Shown here: positions 23,868 to 31,478 of the stretch, in pieces
How the letters are laid out: the number at the start of each line of letters is the position of its first letter
Position numbering within the stretch: the first letter of the stretch is position 1
Assembly: GCF_014649115.1 (NCBI RefSeq)
Contig: NZ_BMSK01000001.1
Coordinates: 533,416 to 597,415, forward strand
DNA length: 64,000 nucleotides
Direction of reading: 5' to 3'
From: Streptomyces eurythermus
Lineage (GTDB): Bacteria; Actinomycetota; Actinomycetes; Streptomycetales; Streptomycetaceae
Made by a program: the position numbers and the translations under genes
Notes under the pieces: generated by a model
What the model was told of the DNA's origin: nothing
The model's input: the letters and a program-made list of their open reading frames with translations, nothing else
Database searches by the model: none

Positions 23868-23963
23868 ATGTGGTCCCGTCATGCCGTCTCCGCGAGCGCC
23901 GCCATCGAGCTGGCGCTCATCGGCGTGACCGCACTCTGCGTGGCCGACATCCACTGTCGCTGA
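23868..23963 (+). CDS. 31-aa leader peptide ending CVADIHCR
   Basis: ATG 23868 falls on the predicted transcription start, so the message is leaderless. The 31 residues begin MWSRHAVSASAAIELAL and end ALCVADIHCR, with Cys24 and Cys30 near the stop. Actinobacterial genomes contain short Cys-ending leader peptides upstream of sulfur-assimilation and peptide-transport genes, where ribosome stalling at Cys or Arg codons is thought to sense supply. An intrinsic terminator begins 44 nt after the stop, as expected for attenuation. Confidence 0.7.
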   Translation: MWSRHAVSASAAIELALIGVTALCVADIHCR

Positions 23964-24007
23964 CGCCGCCTCCCTGGCGTTCGCGTCGCGACTGTTCACC
24001 CTTCTCT

Positions 24008-24030
24008 CCGTGACCGTGTCACGGATTTTT
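24008..24030 (+). terminator. Attenuator terminator upstream of the peptide ABC operon
   Basis: CCGTGAC-CGT-GTCACGG followed by ATTTTT is a classic intrinsic terminator, rare in such GC-rich DNA, lying between the leader peptide and the first structural gene. Its right arm GTCACG could instead pair with CGTGAC inside the leader ORF (23924-23929), a possible antiterminator. Confidence 0.75.
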
Positions 24031-24132
24031 CGACGACCCGACGCCGGGGCCGACGTCTGTCCGCAGTCGTCTCACTCCTCGTCCACATGTCTCACCCGTC
24101 GAGAGAATCCTCGCTCCACCGTCGAGAAAGCA

Positions 24133-24176
24133 TTGATCAACCCTTGATCGACTCTCGATCACCTCTGGATCAACTC
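24133..24176 (+). repeat. Four exact 11-bp GATC-centred tandem repeats
   Basis: TTGATCAACCC, TTGATCGACTC, TCGATCACCTC and TGGATCAACTC run head to tail with GATC spaced every 11 bp, one helical turn. They lie 41 nt upstream of the binding-protein start, downstream of the attenuator. Eleven-bp direct repeats are typical of OmpR/PhoP-type response-regulator sites. Confidence 0.8.
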
Positions 24177-24217
24177 GACCCGGTTCCGACTCGTCATCCC
24201 GAGAGGTCGTCATTCCG

Positions 24218-25933
24218 ATGCGTCAACCGTCCGTCAGAGCGCGCCGCGTGGCAGCGGCATCCGTCAGCCTGGTAGTGGCAGCGGGCGTCGCCGCCTGCGG
24301 CCCCGAGGACGATGCCAAGAGCTCCGGTGGCGACTCCGCGCCCCACAAGGGCGGCACGCTCACGATCCTGAACTCCCAGCCGCAGGAAGACTTCGACCCC
24401 GCGCGCCTCTACACCTCCGGCGGCGGAAACGTCCCTTCGCTGGTCTTCCGCACCCTCACCACGCGCAACCGCGAGAACGGCGAGGCCGGCGCGAAGGTCG
24501 TCCCGGACCTCGCCACCGACACCGGACGCCCCAACAAGGACGCGACGGTGTGGACGTACACCTTGAAGGAGGGCCTCAAGTACGAGGACGGCACGCCGAT
24601 CACCTCGGCCGACATCAAGTACGGCATCGAGCGCTCCTTCGCCCCCGAACTCTCCGGCGGCGCCCCCTATCTGCGGGACTGGCTGGCCGGCGCCGCCGAC
24701 TACCAGGGGCCGTACAAGGACAAGAAGGGCCTCTCCGCGATCGAGACGCCGGACGAGCGGACCATCGTCTTCCATCTGAACAAGCCCGAGGGCGAGTTCC
24801 CGTACCTCGCCACGCAGACGCAGTTCGCCCCGGTGCCCAAGAGCAAGGACACCGGCACCAAGTACGAGTCGCATCCGGTCTCCTCCGGCCCGTACAAGGT
24901 CGTCAAGAACGAGAACGACGGCGAGCACCTCGTCCTGGAGCGCAACCCGAACTGGTCGGCGGCGACCGACGCCGAGCGCAAGGCGTACCCGGACACCATC
25001 GACGTGCGCTCCGGCCTCGACTCCTCGGTGATCAACCAGCGGCTGTCCGCGTCCCAGGGAGCGGACGCCGCCGCCGTCACCACGGACACCAACCTCGGCC
25101 CCGCCGAACTCGCCAAGGTGAGCGGCGACAAGGAACTGGCCGCCCGCGTGGGCACTGGCCACTTCGGCTACACCAACTACCTCGCGTTCAACCCGAAGGT
25201 GAAGCCGTTCGACGACCCGAAGGTGCGCCAGGCGATCGCGTACGCTGTCGACCGCTCCTCCGTGGTCAACGCGGCCGGCGGCAGCGCCCTCGCCGAGCCC
25301 GCCACCACCTTCCTGCCGAACCAGAAGTCCTTCGGCTACACGCCGTACGACCCGTTCCCGGCCGGCGCCTCCGGCAACCCGGCGAAGGCCAAGGAGCTGC
25401 TCGCGCAGGCCGGTCACAAGGACGGCCTCACCCTCACGCTGACCCACTCCAACAGCAAGGACTTCGAGACCAGCCCGGAGATCGCCACCGCCGTCCAGGA
25501 CGCGCTCAAGAAGGCCGGCATCACGGTCAAGCTCCAGGGTCTGGAGGAGAACGACTACAAGGACAAGATCCACAGCGTGAAGTCCGAGCCGGGCCTCTTC
25601 CTCGCCCACTGGGGCGCGGACTGGCCGTCCGGTGGCCCCTTCCTCGCACCCATCTTCGACGGCCGGCAGATCGTCAAGGACGGAGCGAACTTCAACACGG
25701 GCCTGCTGGACGACAAGTCGGTCAATGACGAGATTGACGCGATCAACAAGTTGACCGACCTTGACGCCGCCGCCCGGCGCTGGGGCGCACTCGACAAGAA
25801 GATCGGCGAGAAGGCCCTCGTCGTGCCGCTGTTCCACCCGGTCTACAAGCGTCTGTACGGCTCGGACGTCAAGAACATCGTCATCAGCGACTGGACCGGT
25901 GTCCTGGACGTCTCCCAGGTCGCGGTGAAGTAG
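24218..25933 (+). CDS. Peptide ABC transporter substrate-binding lipoprotein (SBP family 5)
   Basis: This 571-aa exported lipoprotein has a twin-basic n-region and a lipobox VAAC at Cys27. It has the full family-5 oligopeptide/dipeptide-binding fold: KGGTLTILNSQPQEDFDP at the mature N-terminus, FHLNKPEGEFPYLA, and VRQAIAYAVDRSSVV near residue 340. It would deliver peptides, or possibly nickel, to the permeases encoded next. It is the first gene of the four-gene operon, 4 nt before the next start. Expression is probably set by the operator, leader peptide and attenuator upstream. Confidence 0.93.
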   Translation: MRQPSVRARRVAAASVSLVVAAGVAACGPEDDAKSSGGDSAPHKGGTLTILNSQPQEDFDPARLYTSGGGNVPSLVFRTLTTRNRENGEAGAKVVPDLATDTGRPNKDATVWTYTLKEGLKYEDGTPITSADIKYGIERSFAPELSGGAPYLRDWLAGAADYQGPYKDKKGLSAIETPDERTIVFHLNKPEGEFPYLATQTQFAPVPKSKDTGTKYESHPVSSGPYKVVKNENDGEHLVLERNPNWSAATDAERKAYPDTIDVRSGLDSSVINQRLSASQGADAAAVTTDTNLGPAELAKVSGDKELAARVGTGHFGYTNYLAFNPKVKPFDDPKVRQAIAYAVDRSSVVNAAGGSALAEPATTFLPNQKSFGYTPYDPFPAGASGNPAKAKELLAQAGHKDGLTLTLTHSNSKDFETSPEIATAVQDALKKAGITVKLQGLEENDYKDKIHSVKSEPGLFLAHWGADWPSGGPFLAPIFDGRQIVKDGANFNTGLLDDKSVNDEIDAINKLTDLDAAARRWGALDKKIGEKALVVPLFHPVYKRLYGSDVKNIVISDWTGVLDVSQVAVK

Positions 25934-25937
25934 CACC

Positions 25938-26978
25938 GTGAGCGAGGCACTTGCCGCCGTCGGGGCCGCCGGGACGGACACCACCGTCCCGGCGGCCCCG
26001 GGGGCCCGTCAGTTCTGGCGGCGGCTGCGGGAGCAGCGCGCCGCCCTCGGCGCCGCCGTCGTGGTCGCGCTGCTCGTCCTGGTCGCGCTCGCCGCGCCGC
26101 TGCTCACCGCCCTGGAGGGGCAGGACCCCACCACCTACCACCCCGACCTGATCGACTCCGCCCGCGGAGGCGTGCCCATCGGCTCCTTCGGCGGCGCGAG
26201 CGCCGACCACTGGCTGGGCGTCGAGCCGCAGACCGGACGCGACATGTTCGCCCGGCTGGTCTACGGCGCGCGGGTCTCCCTGGGCGTGTCGCTGGGTGCC
26301 ACGCTGGTCCAGGTCTTCGTCGGCGTCGCCATGGGCGTGGCCGCCGGGCTGGGCAACCGCTGGATCGACCTGGTCCTGAGCCGGATCACCGACATCTTCC
26401 TGTCGCTCCCGCTGATGATCATGGCGCTGGCCCTGCTGGCCGTCGTACCCGACGGCTTCCCCCGGCCGGTCCTGGTCGCGCTCATCCTCGCCCTGGTCGC
26501 CGGATGGTCCACGACGGCGAAGATGGTGCGCGCGCAGACGCTCGCCCTGAAGAACCTCGACTACGTCTCCGCCTCCCGGCTCAGCGGCTGGAGCACCTGG
26601 CGGACCGCCGTACGCGAACTCCTGCCGGGCCTCGCCGCGCCGGTCATCACCTACGCCGCGCTGCTGGTCCCGTCGAACATCAGCGCCGAGGCGGCCCTGT
26701 CCTTCCTCGGCGTCGGCGTGAAGCCGCCCACCCCCTCCTGGGGCCAGATGCTCACCAGCGCCGACGTCTGGTACCAGGCGGCCCCGCAGTACCTGCTGCT
26801 GCCCGCCCTCGCCCTGTTCGTCACCGTGTTCGCGATGACCGTCCTCGGCGACGGCGTCCGCGTCGCCCTCGACCCGCGCGCCGCCTCCCGGCTGCGCGTC
26901 GGCACCGGCCGCAAACGGGAGGCCCGCGCCCAGGCGGCCGTACCGGCCACCGAGCCGAAGAAGGAGGAGGGGGCGTGA
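25938..26978 (+). CDS. Peptide ABC transporter permease (DppC-like)
   Basis: This 346-aa inner-membrane permease starts at GTG 25938, 4 nt after the binding-protein stop. The N-terminal helix is at about 38-60, a periplasmic segment contains HWLGVEPQTGRDMFARLVYGAR (the DppC/OppC signature around GxDxxxRxxxG), and five further helices follow. The EAA loop region around residues 195-225 contacts the ATPase. A basic C-terminal tail ends the protein. It overlaps the next permease gene by 4 nt. Confidence 0.92.
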   Translation: MSEALAAVGAAGTDTTVPAAPGARQFWRRLREQRAALGAAVVVALLVLVALAAPLLTALEGQDPTTYHPDLIDSARGGVPIGSFGGASADHWLGVEPQTGRDMFARLVYGARVSLGVSLGATLVQVFVGVAMGVAAGLGNRWIDLVLSRITDIFLSLPLMIMALALLAVVPDGFPRPVLVALILALVAGWSTTAKMVRAQTLALKNLDYVSASRLSGWSTWRTAVRELLPGLAAPVITYAALLVPSNISAEAALSFLGVGVKPPTPSWGQMLTSADVWYQAAPQYLLLPALALFVTVFAMTVLGDGVRVALDPRAASRLRVGTGRKREARAQAAVPATEPKKEEGA

Positions 26979-27973
26979 ACGGCTTCCCCGGTTTCGTCCT
27001 GCGCCGGCTCGCCGGTGCCGTGGTCACCCTGCTCGTGCTCTCGGTGATCATCTACGTCGTCTTCTACGCCACCCCCGGCAACGTCGCCCAGATCACCTGC
27101 GGCCCGCGCTGCTCCCCGGCCCAGGTCCACCAGGTGGCCCAGCAACTCCACCTCGACGACCCGCTGTACGTGCGCTACTGGCACTTCCTCCAAGGCGTCT
27201 TCGTCGGCCAGGACTACTCCACGGGCACCTCCGTGGAGCACTGCGCGGCGCCCTGCCTGGGCCAGTCGTACCAGACCGGCCGGGAGGTCACCGACATCAT
27301 CTGGGCCAAGCTGCCGGTGAGCTTCTCGCTGGTGTCCGGCGCGATGGTGATCTGGCTGCTGCTCGGCGTCGGCACCGGCGTGCTGTCCGCCTGGCGGCGC
27401 GGCCGGCTCTCCGAGCGCGTGCTGACCGCGGTCACCCTCGCGGGCGTCGCCACCCCCGTCTTCGTCATCGGGCTGGTCCTGATGATCGTCGTCTGCGGCG
27501 AACTCCAGCTGCTGCCCTTCCCGCAGTACGTGAACTTCACCGACGATCCCGAACAGTGGGCGTGGAACCTGCTGCTGCCCTGGCTGTCCCTCGCCCTCAT
27601 CGAAGCGGCCGGCTTCGCCCGGCTGACCCGGGCCTCGATGCTGGAGACGCTGGCCGAGGACCACATCCGCACCTTCCGCGCCTACGGCGTCGGCGAACGC
27701 GCGGTGATCGTCCGGCACGCGCTGCGCGGCGCGACGGCCTCCGTCATCGCGCTCAACGCGGTCACCGTCGGCTCGGCCGTCGGCGGCGCCGTCCTCACCG
27801 AGACCCTGTTCGGCCTGCCCGGCATCGGCCAGGAACTGGTGCGCGCGGTCAAGGTCGTCGACCTGCCGGTGGTCGTCGGCATGGTCCTGGTGACCGGCTT
27901 CTTCGTGGTCCTCGCCAACGCCGTCGCGGACGTCTTGTACGCGGTGGCCGACCGACGGGTGGTGCTCGCATGA
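26975..27973 (+). CDS. Peptide ABC transporter permease (DppB-like)
   Basis: This 332-aa permease begins at GTG 26975, overlapping the upstream stop as GTGA. It has the DppB/OppB layout: an N-terminal helix FVLRRLAGAVVTLLVLSVII, a periplasmic loop, here enlarged and carrying four Cys (ITCGPRCSP, EHCAAPCLG) that may form disulfides, and five helices with an EAA loop near FRAYGVGERAVIVRHALRG. The Cys pairs are an unusual feature. It overlaps the ATPase gene as ATGA. Confidence 0.92.
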   Translation: MNGFPGFVLRRLAGAVVTLLVLSVIIYVVFYATPGNVAQITCGPRCSPAQVHQVAQQLHLDDPLYVRYWHFLQGVFVGQDYSTGTSVEHCAAPCLGQSYQTGREVTDIIWAKLPVSFSLVSGAMVIWLLLGVGTGVLSAWRRGRLSERVLTAVTLAGVATPVFVIGLVLMIVVCGELQLLPFPQYVNFTDDPEQWAWNLLLPWLSLALIEAAGFARLTRASMLETLAEDHIRTFRAYGVGERAVIVRHALRGATASVIALNAVTVGSAVGGAVLTETLFGLPGIGQELVRAVKVVDLPVVVGMVLVTGFFVVLANAVADVLYAVADRRVVLA

Positions 27974-29562
27974 GCCTGGTGGAAGTGACGGACCTGACCG
28001 TCGAGTTCGGGGCCCTGCGCGCCGTCGACGGACTCTCCTTCAGCCTGGCGGAGGGCGCCGCCCTCGCCCTGGTCGGCGAGTCCGGCTCCGGCAAGTCCAC
28101 GGTCGCGGGCGCCCTGCTGGGCCTGCACCGGGGCACCGGCGCCCGGGTCGGCGGCTCGGTCCGGGTGGCCGGCACCGACGTCCAGGCGGCCTCCGACGAG
28201 GAACTGCGCCGGCTGCGCGGCGCCAAGGCGGCCATGGTCTTCCAGGACCCGCTGTCCTCGCTCGACCCGTACTACGCGATCGGCGACCAGATCGCCGAGG
28301 TCTACCGCGTGCACGCGCGCGTGACGCGGCGCGCCGCACGCGCGCGTGCCGTCGAGGTACTGGACCGCGTCGGCATCCCCGACGCCCCCCGGCGGGCCCG
28401 GTCCCGGCCGCACGAGTTCAGCGGCGGCATGCGCCAGCGTGCCCTCATCGCCATGGCCCTGGCCGGCGAGCCGGACCTGCTGATCGCCGACGAGCCGACC
28501 ACCGCCCTCGATGTCACCGTGCAGGCCCAGATCCTCGACCTGGTGCACGCCCTGCGCACGGAGACCGGCATGGGCCTGCTGCTCGTCACCCACGACGTGG
28601 GCGTGGCCGCCGAGAGCGCGGACGACATCCTCGTCATGCGGCACGGCAGAGCCGTCGAGCGCGGCCCGGTCGGCGCCGTCCTCGCCGCGCCCGCCGAGCC
28701 GTACACCCGTGAGCTGCTCGACGCCGTCCCGCGCGTGGACGCCCGCCGGACCGCTTCCCCGGCCACCGGGGAGGTCGTGCTGGAGGCCACCGGGGTGCGG
28801 CGCGAATTCGGTCGCGGCAGGCGGGCGTTCGCGGCGGTGGACGACGTCTCGGTGACCGTCCGGCGCGGGGAGACCCTCGGCGTGGTCGGCGAGAGCGGCA
28901 GCGGCAAGACCACGCTCGGCCGCATGCTGGTCGGGCTGCTGGAGCCGTCCGCCGGCGAGATCCGCTACGAGGGGCGTCCGCACACCGGGGTGAACCCGGC
29001 CGTCCAGATGGTCTTCCAGGACCCCGTCTCCTCCCTCAACCCCCGCCGCAGCGTCGGCGAGTCCATCGCCGACCCGCTCCGCGCGCGGGGCGAGCGCGAC
29101 GAGGAGCGCGTCCGGGGGCGCGTGTCGGACCTGCTGGAGCGCGTGGGCCTCGACCGGGCGCACTACGACCGCTACCCGCACGAGTTCAGCGGCGGCCAGC
29201 GCCAGCGCGTCGGCATCGCACGCGCGCTCGCCGCCGAACCGCGCGTCCTCGTCTGCGACGAGCCGGTCTCCGCGCTCGACGTCACCACCCAGGCCCAAGT
29301 GGTCGCCCTGCTCGGCGAACTCCAGCGGGAACTCGGCCTGGCGCTGGTCTTCATCGCGCACGACCTCGCCGTGGTCCGCCAGGTCAGCGACCGGGTCGCC
29401 GTGATGCGGCGCGGCCGGCTCGTCGAGTACGGGCCCGCCGACGAGGTCTACGACAGCCCGCGCGAGCCGTACACCCGGCAGCTCCTGGCCGCCGTACCCG
29501 CGCTCGACCCGGAGCTGGCGGCCCGGCGGCGCGCCGCCCGGCGCGAACCGGCGGTGGCCTAG
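27970..29562 (+). CDS. Fused dual ABC ATPase (DppD-DppF-like)
   Basis: This 530-aa protein carries two complete ATPase modules, one for each transporter half. Module 1 has GESGSGKST, FSGGMRQR and LLIADEPTT. Module 2 (from about 265) has GESGSGKTT, FSGGQRQR and LVCDEPVS. YTRELLDAVP and YTRQLLAAVP repeat as the C-terminal oligopeptide-transporter motif. Many systems use two separate genes; here they are one. The ATG overlaps the DppB-like stop (ATGA). A long hairpin follows at 29682. Confidence 0.93.
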   Translation: MSLVEVTDLTVEFGALRAVDGLSFSLAEGAALALVGESGSGKSTVAGALLGLHRGTGARVGGSVRVAGTDVQAASDEELRRLRGAKAAMVFQDPLSSLDPYYAIGDQIAEVYRVHARVTRRAARARAVEVLDRVGIPDAPRRARSRPHEFSGGMRQRALIAMALAGEPDLLIADEPTTALDVTVQAQILDLVHALRTETGMGLLLVTHDVGVAAESADDILVMRHGRAVERGPVGAVLAAPAEPYTRELLDAVPRVDARRTASPATGEVVLEATGVRREFGRGRRAFAAVDDVSVTVRRGETLGVVGESGSGKTTLGRMLVGLLEPSAGEIRYEGRPHTGVNPAVQMVFQDPVSSLNPRRSVGESIADPLRARGERDEERVRGRVSDLLERVGLDRAHYDRYPHEFSGGQRQRVGIARALAAEPRVLVCDEPVSALDVTTQAQVVALLGELQRELGLALVFIAHDLAVVRQVSDRVAVMRRGRLVEYGPADEVYDSPREPYTRQLLAAVPALDPELAARRRAARREPAVA

Positions 29563-29681
29563 CACCCGGCACCGCGCCCGCTCGATTGCCGTAACGTTTC
29601 GCGCTCGCGCGGTCACCCTGTGACGCATTAGCGCGGTCGAACGCGACCCGCACGCGAAAGTTACGAGCGTTCACCCCTTTT

Positions 29682-29715
29682 GGTGGTGCGACGGACAACC
29701 GTCCGTCGCACCACC
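29682..29715. terminator. Long perfect hairpin after the ABC operon
   Basis: A 15-bp perfect stem (GGTGGTGCGACGGAC and its complement) has a 4-nt AACC loop. It lies 120 nt after the ATPase stop and 80 nt before the glycosyltransferase ATG. It may terminate the ABC operon or be part of the next leader. Upstream, CGTAACGTTTCGCG and CGCGAAAGTTACG form an imperfect inverted pair (about 29591-29670). Confidence 0.6.
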
Positions 29716-29795
29716 GCCTCGTCCCCTTACGTTCATCCCGCTGCGAGCCGCCGGCCCGAAGGCGGCTCCCCAGACGGGAGACCGGGGGTGCACAC

Positions 29796-31478
29796 ATGCG
29801 CATGGGACTGCTCACCGAAGGTGGCCATCCGTATGTGAGCGGTGACGCCGGACTCTGGTGCGAACGGCTGGTGCGCGGACTGGAGCAGCACGAGTTCGAC
29901 GTCTACGCGCTCGGCCACGGCCCGCGCCAGGAGGCCGGCAGCCACCGTGTCCCGCTGCCGCCGCAGGTCCGCCGGGTGCGTACGGCGCCGCTGTGGACGG
30001 CCGAGGGACCCGCGTACGGCCGACGGGCACGCCGACGCTTCGCCGAGTGCTACGAGGAACTGGCCGGGGCGGTGTGTGCGCGCGCCGGAGCTGTCGGGAG
30101 CGTGCCCGGGGCGGAGGCACCGGGCACGCCCGGGGGCCTGGCGGACCGTTTCGGCAGCGCCCTGTACGGACTCGCCGAACTCGCCCGCGACAAGGGCGGA
30201 CTGGCCGGCGCCCTGCGCTCGGACATCGCCGTACGCGCCCTGGAACGAGCCTGCCACGCTCCCCGCGCGCTGTGCGCGGCGCACGAGGCGCGGGTGTCCG
30301 ACCTGCTCACCATCGCCGCACACCTCGAACGCGCCCTGCGCCCCCTCTCGCTCGACTGGTACGACGACGACACCCTCGGCGCGGCCGACCTCTGCCACGC
30401 CACCACGGGCGGTCCGCCCGCCCTCTGCGGGCTGCTCGCCCGGCACTTCTGCGGTGTGCCGCTGCTCGTCACCGAGTACGCCGTGCACCTGCGCACGCAC
30501 TACCTGACGTCCGGCCCGCACACCGCCGCCCCCGCCGTACGCGCCGTCCTCGCCGCCTTCCAGGGCCGGCTCACGGCCGAGGTCTACCGCGCGGCCGAGC
30601 TCCTCACCGCGGGCGACGCGCACGCGCGCCGCTGGCAGGAACGGTGCGGCGCCGACCGCGCCCGGATCCGCACGGTGTACCCCGGCACGGCGGCCGAACG
30701 GTTCGCGGAGGCGGCCGAGCCGGCGCTCCGGACCGACCCGGGCACGCTGGTCTGGGCCGGGCCGGTCGACCCCGCCAAGGACCTGGAGACCCTGCTGTAC
30801 GCCTTCGCCGAGGTCCGCCGGGAGGAGCCCAAGGCACGCCTGCGCGTGCTGGGCACGCCGACCGGTCCCGAGGGCGCCGCCTGCCTCGGCCACTGCCGGA
30901 CGCTGGCCGCGCGGCTCTTCCCGGACGCGGCGGAGGGTGACCATCCCGTCTCCTTCGAGGAGACCGGCCCGGCGAAGGAGACGGGGCCGGCCGACGCGTA
31001 CGCCGCCTGCGCGGTAGCCGTCCACTCCGGCGGCGCGGAGGGCTTTCCGGCCGGCCTCGTCGAGGCCATGCTCTGTGGCCGGGCCACGGTGTCGACGGAC
31101 GTGGGAGCGGTCGCGGAGGTCATCGGCGGCACGGGACTGGTCGTACCACCGCACGACCCCAGGGCGCTCGCGGAGGCGTGCGTGGCGTTGCTGCGCGACC
31201 CGGAGCGCCGTGCGCGCCTCGGCGCCGCCGCGCGCGCCCGGGCGCTGGAACTGTTCACGGTGGAGCGCAACACCATGGCTTTTCACGGCATCTACCTGGA
31301 GATCGCCTCACGCTGCCCGGTCCGCCGGGCCGCGCCGGACGAGCCCCGCCCCTTCGCGGCCCCCGCCGAGTCCCTCGTCCCCGGCCACTGGACCGGTCCT
31401 GAGGACCACGCCCAGCTCCGCGGTGTCCCCGCGTGGGCTGCGGACAGCACCCAGCCGTCGGCGGAGGAGGCACGATGA
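29796..31478 (+). CDS. PelF-like glycosyltransferase (DUF3492 + GT4)
   Basis: This 560-aa cytosolic glycosyltransferase has an N-terminal DUF3492 region (about 1-280; begins MRMGLLTEGGHPYVSGDAG) and a C-terminal GT-B nucleotide-sugar domain with GFPAGLVEAMLCGRATVSTD and GTGLVVPPHDP. This architecture is that of PelF, which polymerises the Pel exopolysaccharide using UDP-sugars. It is first in an operon with a membrane protein and an epimerase, overlapping the next gene by 4 nt. The donor sugar and product are inferred only. Confidence 0.85.
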   Translation: MRMGLLTEGGHPYVSGDAGLWCERLVRGLEQHEFDVYALGHGPRQEAGSHRVPLPPQVRRVRTAPLWTAEGPAYGRRARRRFAECYEELAGAVCARAGAVGSVPGAEAPGTPGGLADRFGSALYGLAELARDKGGLAGALRSDIAVRALERACHAPRALCAAHEARVSDLLTIAAHLERALRPLSLDWYDDDTLGAADLCHATTGGPPALCGLLARHFCGVPLLVTEYAVHLRTHYLTSGPHTAAPAVRAVLAAFQGRLTAEVYRAAELLTAGDAHARRWQERCGADRARIRTVYPGTAAERFAEAAEPALRTDPGTLVWAGPVDPAKDLETLLYAFAEVRREEPKARLRVLGTPTGPEGAACLGHCRTLAARLFPDAAEGDHPVSFEETGPAKETGPADAYAACAVAVHSGGAEGFPAGLVEAMLCGRATVSTDVGAVAEVIGGTGLVVPPHDPRALAEACVALLRDPERRARLGAAARARALELFTVERNTMAFHGIYLEIASRCPVRRAAPDEPRPFAAPAESLVPGHWTGPEDHAQLRGVPAWAADSTQPSAEEAR

